Origin: JAHECQ01 sp047638695 | Lineage (GTDB): Bacteria > Actinomycetota > Acidimicrobiia > Acidimicrobiales > SZUA-35 | DNA length: 10,157 nt | Direction: 5' to 3' | NCBI GenBank assembly: GCA_047638695.1 | Contig: JBLINY010000143.1 | Span: 1 to 10,157, forward strand | In this document: one piece after another, positions 1-6,213 of the stretch | How positions within the stretch are numbered: the stretch's first letter is position 1 | Layout of the letters: each line of letters starts with the position of its first letter | Position numbers and translations under genes: made by a program | Notes under the pieces: model-generated | The model's database searches: none | What the model was told of the DNA's origin: nothing | What the model saw: only the letters and a program-made list of their open reading frames with translations

Positions 1-40
1 CAGTCGAGCACATCGGCCACAGAAATGGCAGAGTTCCAAC

Positions 41-886
41 ATGAGCACTGATACCACCAGCTGGGAGCGCGTCCGTTACGAGGTGCCGGCCGATCGCGTA
101 GCCCGCATAACCCTGGCCCGCCCTGAGGCGGCAAACGCCCAGGATTACCTCATGTTGACCGAACTCAATCAAGCCTTCGACGTAGCCGTCAACGATGAGG
201 ACATCCGAGTAATTGTTCTTGCGGCCGACGGCAAGCACTTCTCATCAGGCCACGATCTGAGAAGCTCCGCCGATATCAACGACCTTCCGACCATTGGCAC
301 GCAATGCCACTTCGATGCCCCCGGGGCCGAGGGCTATATGGCTCGCGAAGCCGAAATGTACGTGAATTTGTGCTGGCGCTGGCGCAACATTTCGAAGCCC
401 ACGATCGCACAAGTCCAGGGCAAGGTGATCGCCGGTGGCCTGATGCTGGTGTGGCCAATGGACATGATTGTTTGTTCCGAGGACGCCACGTTTTCCGACC
501 CTGTTGTTGCCTTCGGTGTCAACGCAGTGGAGTACTTCGTGCATCCCTTCGAAGCCGGTGCCCGTCTGGCCAAGGACATGTTGTTCACCGGCCGAGCCAT
601 CGGCGCCGAAGAAGCAAAGATCGCTGGCATGGTCAGCCGAGTCGTGCCTCGTGACGATCTCGAAAGCGAGACACTGGCCCTCGCCAGCCATATCGCAAAG
701 CGACCAATGTTTGGTCTCACCACGGCCAAACAGTCGGTCAACAATGCCCAGGACGCCATGGGCATGTACACCGCCATTCAGTCGGCATTCGGCTTGCACC
801 ACGTTGGCCACAGCCACAACCGTCTGAAGTATGACGGCAGCTTTGTCGACCCCGAAGGAATCCAGGTGATCCGCGACGAAGCCTGA
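41..886 (+). CDS. Enoyl-CoA hydratase/isomerase (crotonase) family protein, non-canonical active site
   Basis: 281-residue crotonase-fold protein, presumably cytoplasmic and acting on an acyl-CoA thioester. Seen: an early strand ending RPEAANAQ (27-34), the CoA/oxyanion loop FSSGHDL (67-73), the second oxyanion segment KPTIAQVQGKVIAGG (119-133) and the SDPVV segment (152-156). In canonical enoyl-CoA hydratases two glutamates (Glu144 and Glu164 of the rat enzyme) activate water. By my hand alignment they fall here on Met135 (in GGLML) and Val155 (in DPVV), so simple hydration by that mechanism is unlikely. Actinobacterial EchA-type paralogues with a similar GGLMLVWP/SDPVV pattern are, from memory, common, so this is probably a distinct subfamily rather than decay. 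The length is normal. The start ATG at 41 has only a weak purine stretch (AGAG) before it. Its stop is one base from the stop of the convergent oxidoreductase gene. The substrate is unknown; isomerase, hydrolase or another crotonase chemistry are all possible. Confidence 0.9.
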   Translation: MSTDTTSWERVRYEVPADRVARITLARPEAANAQDYLMLTELNQAFDVAVNDEDIRVIVLAADGKHFSSGHDLRSSADINDLPTIGTQCHFDAPGAEGYMAREAEMYVNLCWRWRNISKPTIAQVQGKVIAGGLMLVWPMDMIVCSEDATFSDPVVAFGVNAVEYFVHPFEAGARLAKDMLFTGRAIGAEEAKIAGMVSRVVPRDDLESETLALASHIAKRPMFGLTTAKQSVNNAQDAMGMYTAIQSAFGLHHVGHSHNRLKYDGSFVDPEGIQVIRDEA

Positions 887-887
887 G

Positions 888-1916
888 TTAGATGGCGGGC
901 AGGATGTCGTGGCCCAACCAATTGACGTAATCGGCCATCTGATCGCGCACCGGCATGGGCACGGGGTGGGGCACGAGGATGTCGACCCCCGGAACCTCGG
1001 CCAGGAGGTCGGTGATCTGATCGATCACGTCCTGCGACGACCCGAAGAACGAAAAGCTGGCAGCGACCTCGTCATCAAGGAAGTCGACGAGCGACCCGGC
1101 AGCGACCAGATCCTTGGCGTGATGGAAGTCGGGCCAAAGCTGCTCTTTCAGCTCTTCGATCGGCGTTCCGTTCCAGGCGAAACCGGCCTGCTCGAACAGG
1201 GCCGGTGAGTATTCGTAGAAGCCCGCCGCCATGGCCCGGGTAATGCTCTTGATCTCGGCTGGATCCTGGCTCGTGACGGTGTGAACTATCACCCCGATGG
1301 AGACCTCCGACGGTTCTCGGCCGGCCTCGACCGCTCCCGAACGCACCGCGTTCACGGCCGCTCGGAGGTTGGCCGGGTTGGTACCGACACGCAAGAAGAC
1401 CCCATCGGCAACTCGTCCTGCCATCCGCAACGACTTAGGCCCACCGCAGGCCAGCCACACCGGCACCGGCCGCGCATGCCGCAGAAACGCGAGCTCGTCG
1501 GCCCCGACATCGAGCCGCTCACCGGCTAACAGCGCCCGAGTTTCAATCGTCGCCAACTCGAGTTCAGCAATTCGAGCCGGACGCTTACCCAGCCAACGAA
1601 CCGCTGTGTCCCCGATGCCGTAGGTGAGCATCGCCCGTCCGTCCGAGAGCTCGGCAATTGAGGCAATCGAGCCAGCGGCAACGGCCGGTGAGCGAAGCAC
1701 CGGCGTTTCGAGCAACGGACCGAAGCGCATGGTGGTGGTGTTCATGACACCCGCAGCCATCAACACATACGGATCCCAGATGCTGAGTGGGTTCACCGGG
1801 GTGAATGCGTGGGATATACCCACCGATTCGCCGTGCCGAACACTCTCAGCGAACGTCTGCGGCGTTCTCCAGTCCCAGCGGTTCAGCCCAATCGACACAC
1901 CCATAGGGTCGACCAT
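888..1916 (-). CDS. LLM-class (luciferase-like) F420-type oxidoreductase
   Basis: 342-residue TIM-barrel flavin/F420-dependent oxidoreductase of the bacterial luciferase-like superfamily. Family signatures seen: WDPYVLMAAG (47-56), the segment RSPAVAAGSIASIAELSDGR (75-94), then YGIGD (99-103), and further on PVPVWLACGGPKSL and GRVADGVFLRVG, which in this family build the cofactor pocket (compare methylenetetrahydromethanopterin reductase and F420-dependent glucose-6-phosphate dehydrogenase). F420 rather than FMN is inferred from the actinobacterial setting. The substrate cannot be read from sequence. The frame stays open to 2393, but that extension lies inside the acyltransferase gene in another frame and is Arg-rich without family similarity, so I start at ATG 1916, 8 bp past the acyltransferase stop; a second ATG at 1904 is equally compatible with the family. 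No good Shine-Dalgarno precedes either start, so expression probably depends on the upstream gene's transcript. Confidence 0.88.
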   Translation of the reverse strand: MVDPMGVSIGLNRWDWRTPQTFAESVRHGESVGISHAFTPVNPLSIWDPYVLMAAGVMNTTTMRFGPLLETPVLRSPAVAAGSIASIAELSDGRAMLTYGIGDTAVRWLGKRPARIAELELATIETRALLAGERLDVGADELAFLRHARPVPVWLACGGPKSLRMAGRVADGVFLRVGTNPANLRAAVNAVRSGAVEAGREPSEVSIGVIVHTVTSQDPAEIKSITRAMAAGFYEYSPALFEQAGFAWNGTPIEELKEQLWPDFHHAKDLVAAGSLVDFLDDEVAASFSFFGSSQDVIDQITDLLAEVPGVDILVPHPVPMPVRDQMADYVNWLGHDILPAI

Positions 1917-1924
1917 GCCACAGC

Positions 1925-3256
1925 TCAGGCCTCGGTGTTGACTACTGGCTGTTTGCCGGCTGAGTGCCGCCGCAGGAGCGGGTTGGCTTTCAGATCGAGG
2001 TGCCAGACCAGCGTGGTGAGGGCGAGCCCGAGTGCGATCTTGGTCGGTGAACCGCCAGTCCAGAGCTTCACACCGCCCGAGAGCAACGCGGCGGACAGCA
2101 GCATCTGCGACATCGATCCCTGATACGGGGCCTTGTCGGCCAGCAGGCCCGCGACCTCGAATCGCTTCACAAACTTCAACAGCAGCAGCAAGGTCACGAA
2201 GCTCAGGCCGATCAGTGGCGTCTTCTGGATCCACCAGTCGAACGTGCCAACCTCGGCGGTGGGAAGACCATCGGCGAACAACAGCACGACACCGGCCACC
2301 ACAGCAGCACTGAAATGCCAGAGGTACACGCTCATACCGACGCCACCGAGGATGGCCACGGCCTTGAAGGATGCCACTGACTTGGCCAACCAAGAGTTGA
2401 TCGACTGGGCAAGCAGCACCGCAGTTGCGCAGTAGGCCATGCCGAAGAGCATCAGGGCAATCGACGGCGGGTGGGTTGGGTTGAACGTCGCCTCACCGTC
2501 GTTGACCATCGATGCCCGCCACGGGCCGAGCTTCACGACGGCGTAGGTAAGCGCCCACATGCCGGGAGCGATCCAGGCCAACTGACGTCGCGATGGGAGC
2601 AGGCCGTCCTTCCAGGCGAAACCCAGCACCTGAAAGATCAACCAGCCGATGACCCAATTGATCCCGTGGATTAACGGAACACCCAGCCAACCGAGAATCT
2701 CAAAGGCGGTGAAGACGGCGCCGATCCCGATGAAGAACAGCAGCGGATTGCGCCGGAACATTGGCAGCGTGACCGGAGCGATCGCGGTGTCGATCGTGTA
2801 GTTGGCCAAGAACCACAGCGGGATGGCGGCGGCAGCCGCCCCGAGGAAGGCCATGTCGCCAACCCCAACGGCCGAACCAACGGTGAGTGCCGCGATCCAG
2901 AAGTAGGCCAGCACCATGGTGGGCAGCATCATGCGACGCAGCCGACTAGCGACCCAGTCCTGCGGCGTGCCGTTCTTACGATTGTGCGAGTCGAGTGAGA
3001 CCGCCGAAGAGAAGCCGCCGGCCAAGAAGAACAACGGCATCACCTGCAACGCCCAGGTAATCCATGCCAACGAGTAGTCGAACTCCAGTGCGTTCTTGGC
3101 GACCAGGCTTCCCTGTTCGTCCTTGAATACGGCGATGGCCATCCAGCGGCCGAACGCCACGGCGACCATGGCCACTGCCTTGTAGAAGTCCACCGCCCGA
3201 TTGCGGTCGGATCGGACGGCAGCAACCAGCCCGTCTACATCGAGTTCAGTACTCAT
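1925..3256 (-). CDS. Acyltransferase-3 family integral membrane protein with altered catalytic motif
   Basis: 443-residue polytopic membrane protein with about ten hydrophobic helices. It resembles the actinobacterial acyltransferase-3 group, whose members O-acylate cell-surface sugars, lipids or secreted products from the membrane. Seen: an N-terminal motif region RNRAVDFYKAVAMV (18-31) running into FGRWM (35-39), then QVMPLFFLAGGFSS with the RLRRMMLPT loop, and a late VYLWHFSA helix, all typical positions for this group. In characterised acyltransferase-3 proteins an R-x10-H motif in the first helix is essential (for example OafB). The matching residues here are Lys26 and Arg37, so both are substituted; the rest of the fold looks intact and there is no frameshift. 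It is followed after 8 bp by the oxidoreductase gene, suggesting an operon. A weak GGAA lies seven bases before the ATG at 3256. Family assignment is firm; catalytic activity is doubtful. Confidence 0.85.
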   Translation of the reverse strand: MSTELDVDGLVAAVRSDRNRAVDFYKAVAMVAVAFGRWMAIAVFKDEQGSLVAKNALEFDYSLAWITWALQVMPLFFLAGGFSSAVSLDSHNRKNGTPQDWVASRLRRMMLPTMVLAYFWIAALTVGSAVGVGDMAFLGAAAAAIPLWFLANYTIDTAIAPVTLPMFRRNPLLFFIGIGAVFTAFEILGWLGVPLIHGINWVIGWLIFQVLGFAWKDGLLPSRRQLAWIAPGMWALTYAVVKLGPWRASMVNDGEATFNPTHPPSIALMLFGMAYCATAVLLAQSINSWLAKSVASFKAVAILGGVGMSVYLWHFSAAVVAGVVLLFADGLPTAEVGTFDWWIQKTPLIGLSFVTLLLLLKFVKRFEVAGLLADKAPYQGSMSQMLLSAALLSGGVKLWTGGSPTKIALGLALTTLVWHLDLKANPLLRRHSAGKQPVVNTEA

Positions 3257-3323
3257 CGTCGCGTTCCAATCGTGACCCAGTTCGTCGGACGAGATCTCGC
3301 CTGCCTTGAATCGGCGGCTGTTC

Positions 3324-3329
3324 TAGGCT
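3324..3329 (+). promoter_or_regulatory. Putative -10 element of a leaderless promoter
   Basis: TAGGCT fits the actinobacterial TANNNT -10 consensus. With the usual six bases between the -10 hexamer and +1, transcription would begin exactly at the G of the GTG start codon at 3336, giving a leaderless mRNA, a frequent arrangement in actinobacteria. A TTGAAT at 3306-3311 resembles a -35 but the 12-bp spacer is too short, so I do not call it. No Shine-Dalgarno lies before the GTG, which agrees with a leaderless start. Inference from one hexamer and its spacing. Confidence 0.4.
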
Positions 3330-3335
3330 GACCCC

Positions 3336-3560
3336 GTGGACAACCGTCGAGGGCCAACGTTCGCGGCCGGCTTCGATCACGATGTCCCCGAGCAGAAGTG
3401 TGATTGCCGCAAGATCACGCTGACTCTTGAGTTGGGTGACACCCACGCATCGGCGTTCTGCCAAACATGCAAACACGACGTGTGGATCGGTCGGGATATT
3501 CCCGAGGGTCCGGCAACCACACGCGGGGTTCGTCGGCGACCAAACGAAGAACCGGCATGA
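3336..3560 (+). CDS. Small zinc-ribbon-like CxC/CxxC protein, coupled to PrimPol
   Basis: 74-residue protein that I do not recognise. Its core has paired cysteines, C22-D-C24 and C42-Q-T-C45, separated by 17 residues containing a short alternating strand (ITLTLEL) and followed by KHDVWIGRD. This spacing could hold one zinc ion, as in small zinc ribbons, but no metal binding is shown. The C-terminus is basic and disordered-looking (TTRGVRRRPNEE). The start is GTG at 3336, chosen because a -10-like TAGGCT sits six bases upstream and no better in-frame start exists. The TGA stop overlaps the ATG of the following LigD-type polymerase in ATGA (3557-3560), the usual sign of translational coupling. 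That overlap, with the ordered cysteines, is the main reason to accept it as a real gene. A role as partner or DNA-binding accessory of the polymerase is inference only. Confidence 0.68.
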   Translation: MDNRRGPTFAAGFDHDVPEQKCDCRKITLTLELGDTHASAFCQTCKHDVWIGRDIPEGPATTRGVRRRPNEEPA

Positions 3561-4465
3561 CCGTCACCGTCAGCAACGGCGATCGGCTCATTTTTCCCGA
3601 TGACGGTGTAACCAAAGCCGATGTGGTCGCTCACTATGCGGTCGTAGCCGACCATCTGCTCGCCTTTGCCACGGGCCGACCGCTTACCCTGCAGCGTTTC
3701 CCCAAGGGCATCGAGGCCAAAGGCTTCATGCAGAAGAACGCGTCCAAGCACTTCCCGACATCAATCGGCCGAATGGCCGTGCCGAAGCGCGGCGGTGGCC
3801 AGACCATCTATCCCGTGGTCAATCAAGCCGACGACATTGCCTACCTGGCCAACCAAGGCACCGTCACCTTTCACATGTGGACCACCAGCGCGGCCCGCCC
3901 AACGCACCCCGATTGGCTGGTGATGGACCTCGACCCAGATGAGGGCGACGTACTCGGTGCCCGCGATGCCACCAAGGCCGTAGGTGAGCTTCTGGCCGAG
4001 TTCGATCTCGAAGGGTTTCCGCTCGCAACTGGCTCGACGGGCTTCCACGTTTGGGTCCGCCTCGACGGCAGCACCACCACCGGCGACGTCAGCGCCACCT
4101 CGCGGGCGCTCGCCGGGCTGGCAACGTGCCGCCATCCGAACTTCATGACGATGGAATTCCTCAAGAAGAAGCGTGAAGGGCGTGTGTTCGTTGACTGGCT
4201 GCGCAACACGCCAACGGCAACCACCGTGGTTCCGTTTTCGCTTCGACCAAGAAGTGGTGCACCTGTTGCGGTGCCCCTCACTTGGGACGAGCTCGAAACG
4301 GCAGCACCGGCACAATGGACGATCGGCCATATCGATGACCGCCTCGATCTGGCCGCCCGTCTCTCATCGCCACCCGTGGCCCTGCCAACCGAAGCCATCA
4401 TGGCCGGTGCCCGCAAAGCCGGAGTCGACCTCGACACTCCCCACGACCGCTTCGGTCGTAGCTGA
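3557..4465 (+). CDS. Stand-alone LigD-type DNA polymerase/primase (PrimPol domain)
   Basis: 302-residue archaeo-eukaryotic-primase-fold polymerase of the LigD polymerase-domain type, which adds (ribo)nucleotides at DNA ends and gaps in non-homologous end joining or short-gap repair. Seen: RPLTLQRFPKGI (41-52) with GFMQKNASKHFP (56-67), the 5'-phosphate and template-binding area; the metal site LVMDLDPDEGD with Asp124 and Asp126; the nucleotide-binding STGFHVWV with His164; and the third carboxylate in VFVDWLRN, Asp213. All catalytic residues expected of the family are present. Ligase and nuclease domains are absent, and no Ku or ligase gene lies in the window, so this is a separate polymerase like mycobacterial Prim-PolC or like split LigD systems. 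The open frame extends upstream to 3467, but that part is Arg/Ser-rich and overlaps the small Cys protein; ATG 3557, in the ATGA overlap, is the better start. It is expressed with the gene before it. Confidence 0.9.
   Translation: MTVTVSNGDRLIFPDDGVTKADVVAHYAVVADHLLAFATGRPLTLQRFPKGIEAKGFMQKNASKHFPTSIGRMAVPKRGGGQTIYPVVNQADDIAYLANQGTVTFHMWTTSAARPTHPDWLVMDLDPDEGDVLGARDATKAVGELLAEFDLEGFPLATGSTGFHVWVRLDGSTTTGDVSATSRALAGLATCRHPNFMTMEFLKKKREGRVFVDWLRNTPTATTVVPFSLRPRSGAPVAVPLTWDELETAAPAQWTIGHIDDRLDLAARLSSPPVALPTEAIMAGARKAGVDLDTPHDRFGRS
4443..4459 (+). terminator. Short perfect hairpin at the end of the PrimPol gene
   Basis: A 7-bp perfect stem (ACGACCG paired with CGGTCGT) encloses a CTT loop, covering the last codons of the polymerase gene just before its stop. 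It lies between two convergent genes and could slow polymerase coming from either side. There is no U-tract on either strand, so it is not a classical intrinsic terminator, and it may simply be coding sequence that happens to be palindromic. Confidence 0.28.
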
Positions 4466-4524
4466 CGGTCACCTCACGAAGGACTCGCAACTCAGCCGGT
4501 GCTGCTAGCTCAGTCGGGACTGGC

Positions 4525-5340
4525 TCAGAGTTGGGCGTACCAGTCGTAGCCTCGCTCGCCCCAGTAGTCGGCCGGCTGCAGATCGGTGAAGCGGATTGTG
4601 CCGATGCGTTTGAGCTGCTTGGTGCCGTAGTTGTTCGGCGTAGTGAGCCGTAGCGGAGCCCCGTGTTCGGGCGACAGTGGCTCTCCCTCCAACTCGTAGG
4701 TTAAGAGGGTCTGCGAATGCAGCATCGAAGCAAGATCGAGCCCGACGTAATACTCGCCGTCAGGTGTCTCGAGGCTCACAAACTCCGGTAGTCGGCCCAA
4801 CGCTTGCACATATGGTGCAGCGAAATCGCTGAAGCGGACTCCACCCCAGGTGACGATGTGGCTCCAGCCCTCGACGCACTTGTGTTCGATCGTCATCTCG
4901 ACCTTCGGAAGGCCCGTGATCTCGTCAATCGAATGGGTTCCCAGCACCGCATCATCGGGGCCAATAACCGTGAGCGCCCATTGGTCTGGATTGACATCGC
5001 CGTCGAGTCCATGACGGCCATTCACCCGCATCATCGACGACCGACTTCGATCGAACGTGGGGGCGGTTGCGCCCTCACGTGTCAGCTTCCGCCAGATCGT
5101 TTCGTTGAACTCATGACCCTTTCGGAGCAAGTCGTTGGCCCGTAGATCCTCGGGGCGCCCCTGAAGCCAACGCCAACCGCCGCCAGCGACGACGACGGCC
5201 AGACCGCCCGTGAGCATCGACCGTCGGGAAATTCTGCGGTACTCGTCAAGATCGACCGTCGGGGCCTCGGCTTCGAGCGCTGCGTAGCGCAAGGCCCGCT
5301 GCTCGTCGGTTTCCTTTTGTGTACGTCGCTCTTCAGTCAT
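4525..5340 (-). CDS. Molybdopterin-dependent oxidoreductase, sulfite oxidase/YedY (MsrP)-like, Tat-exported
   Basis: 271-residue molybdenum-cofactor enzyme of the sulfite oxidase fold. A twin-arginine motif SRRSML (38-43) followed by a hydrophobic stretch LAVVVAGGG predicts Tat export. The 37 residues before it form an unusually long charged n-region, and no clear cleavage site follows, so it may stay membrane-anchored. The molybdenum ligand is Cys155 in HKCVEGWSHIVTW, the hallmark of the YedY class. The C-terminal part shows GAPLRL, NNYGTKQLKRI and WGERGYDW, also typical of the family. Related enzymes reduce methionine sulfoxide on exported proteins (MsrP) or act on S/N-oxides or sulfite; the substrate here is not known. 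The first 8 bp overlap the end of the cytochrome b gene, so the two are coupled and the cytochrome is the probable electron partner. I see no dimerisation domain as in eukaryotic sulfite oxidases. Confidence 0.9.
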   Translation of the reverse strand: MTEERRTQKETDEQRALRYAALEAEAPTVDLDEYRRISRRSMLTGGLAVVVAGGGWRWLQGRPEDLRANDLLRKGHEFNETIWRKLTREGATAPTFDRSRSSMMRVNGRHGLDGDVNPDQWALTVIGPDDAVLGTHSIDEITGLPKVEMTIEHKCVEGWSHIVTWGGVRFSDFAAPYVQALGRLPEFVSLETPDGEYYVGLDLASMLHSQTLLTYELEGEPLSPEHGAPLRLTTPNNYGTKQLKRIGTIRFTDLQPADYWGERGYDWYAQL

Positions 5341-6052
5341 CGACCGACACCTCTTTCAGCTCGTAGCCGGTCACCATGCTGGTGAAGTTGCGCCAACCTG
5401 CCCTCGCCACTTGAAGAAGGTGCACGACGAAGAATCCGATGAACGCCATTGTGACGCCGAAGTGAATGGCGCGAGCGTTTTCGTAGCCGCCGAACAGGCT
5501 GGTGAGAAGATTCAGCTGTGTTGGCTTGTAGATGGCAAAGCCGGTGATGACCGCGATCGCACCAAGGAAGACGATGAGCGAGTAGCTCCAGCGTTGGGCG
5601 CCGTTGTACTTGCCCTGCGGAGGCAGCGGCTTGTTCCGAATGAAGAGGTCGTGCCTGACGACCAGCAGCGCATCGCTTGCTGATCGTCTCTCGGGCAATA
5701 GTTTCCGCCACTCGCCACTGCGAGCAGTGAACAGCACGTAGGCCAGCCCGTTCAGCACAAAGAACCAGCCGAAGGTGAAGTGGTAGGCCATCCCTTTCGC
5801 CAGCTTCCGCTCGAGGCCAAAGGTCTCGTTCACCGGATCTGGAAGGAAGTCGAACCAGTGCCACCCGACCAGGCCAACTCCGAAGCCAAACGGGTCACGG
5901 GTGTCAGCCCAGTAAATGCGCAGCCCGCTCCAGATCATGATCGAGAGCAGCGGGAAGTTGATCCAGTGCATCCAGCGGGTTGCTCTTCGGTGCTTACGAG
6001 TAGCGACCGTCTGTGTCAACGGCGCCGACTCGGGTTCCACAATCACTGCCAT
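5333..6052 (-). CDS. Membrane cytochrome b (cytochrome b561/thiosulfate reductase b-subunit type)
   Basis: 239-residue integral membrane protein with four main hydrophobic helices: near 32-48, 92-108, 156-174 and 200-213. Candidate haem ligands are His29 (RWMHW), His91 (AYHFTFGW), His197 (AIHFG) and His211 (VVHLLQ), a pattern fitting two b-type haems in a four-helix bundle as in the Ni/Fe-hydrogenase and thiosulfate-reductase cytochrome b family. It would pass electrons between the quinone pool and the exported molybdoenzyme encoded just downstream, in either direction. This differs from the MsrQ haem protein that pairs with E. coli MsrP. The start ATG at 6052 has a good AAGGA ribosome-binding site three bases upstream, and the stop lies 8 bp inside the molybdoenzyme gene (overlap ATGACTGA). 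Promoter signals should lie in 6053-6213. Exact helix borders are estimates. Confidence 0.88.
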   Translation of the reverse strand: MAVIVEPESAPLTQTVATRKHRRATRWMHWINFPLLSIMIWSGLRIYWADTRDPFGFGVGLVGWHWFDFLPDPVNETFGLERKLAKGMAYHFTFGWFFVLNGLAYVLFTARSGEWRKLLPERRSASDALLVVRHDLFIRNKPLPPQGKYNGAQRWSYSLIVFLGAIAVITGFAIYKPTQLNLLTSLFGGYENARAIHFGVTMAFIGFFVVHLLQVARAGWRNFTSMVTGYELKEVSVDD

Positions 6053-6213
6053 AGATCCTTACTTTCGGTCGAATGAGCAAGGGAAGTGCAGGAACCACCG
6101 CGAAGATTCCGATCAAATGCTGAACAAGCAAGGAACATCGAAGAAAGTAGTCGAGGTGCGCGCTGCCAGCATGCCTTGTCTCCTGCAGCTGACACGACGA
6201 GACTCAAGACCTC
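6053..6213. promoter_or_regulatory. Divergent intergenic region, probable promoters for both flanking genes
   Basis: 161 bp separate the - strand cytochrome b/molybdoenzyme pair from the + strand YbjN-like gene, so promoters for both must lie here or very near. On the - strand a TACTTT (TANNNT type) reads across about 6145-6150, but no convincing -35 accompanies it. The AAGGA ribosome-binding site of the cytochrome gene is at 6056-6060. I see no clear Shine-Dalgarno for the + strand gene. GCAAGG occurs twice and a loose GCTGC/GCAGC inverted pair is present; I do not assign either a role. Confidence 0.35.

Noticed and set aside
245..817. 190-codon open frame antisense to the first crotonase gene
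   Set aside because: His/Gly/Val-rich reverse-frame product typical of antisense to high-GC coding sequence; no motif.
1917..2393. N-terminal extension of the oxidoreductase frame by 159 codons, - strand
   Set aside because: It lies wholly inside the acyltransferase gene in another frame, is Arg-rich and lacks any resemblance to the luciferase-like family, which starts at about 1904-1916.
3306..3311. TTGAAT as a -35 box for the mini-protein promoter
   Set aside because: Only 12 bp from the -10 candidate, far below the usual 16-19 bp spacing.
3467..3556. 30-codon upstream extension of the PrimPol
   Set aside because: Arg/Ser/Gly-rich, overlaps the Cys-pair mini-gene, and the ATGA overlap at 3557 gives a better start where LigD-type similarity begins.
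3377..3751. 124-codon open frame on the - strand antisense to the mini-protein and PrimPol start
   Set aside because: No ribosome-binding site or recognisable motif; explained as a shadow of the two + strand genes.
4511..4522. Small palindrome CAGTCGGGACTG as terminator between convergent genes
   Set aside because: Stem of only four to five pairs with a minimal loop and no U-tract; the hairpin at 4443-4459 is stronger.
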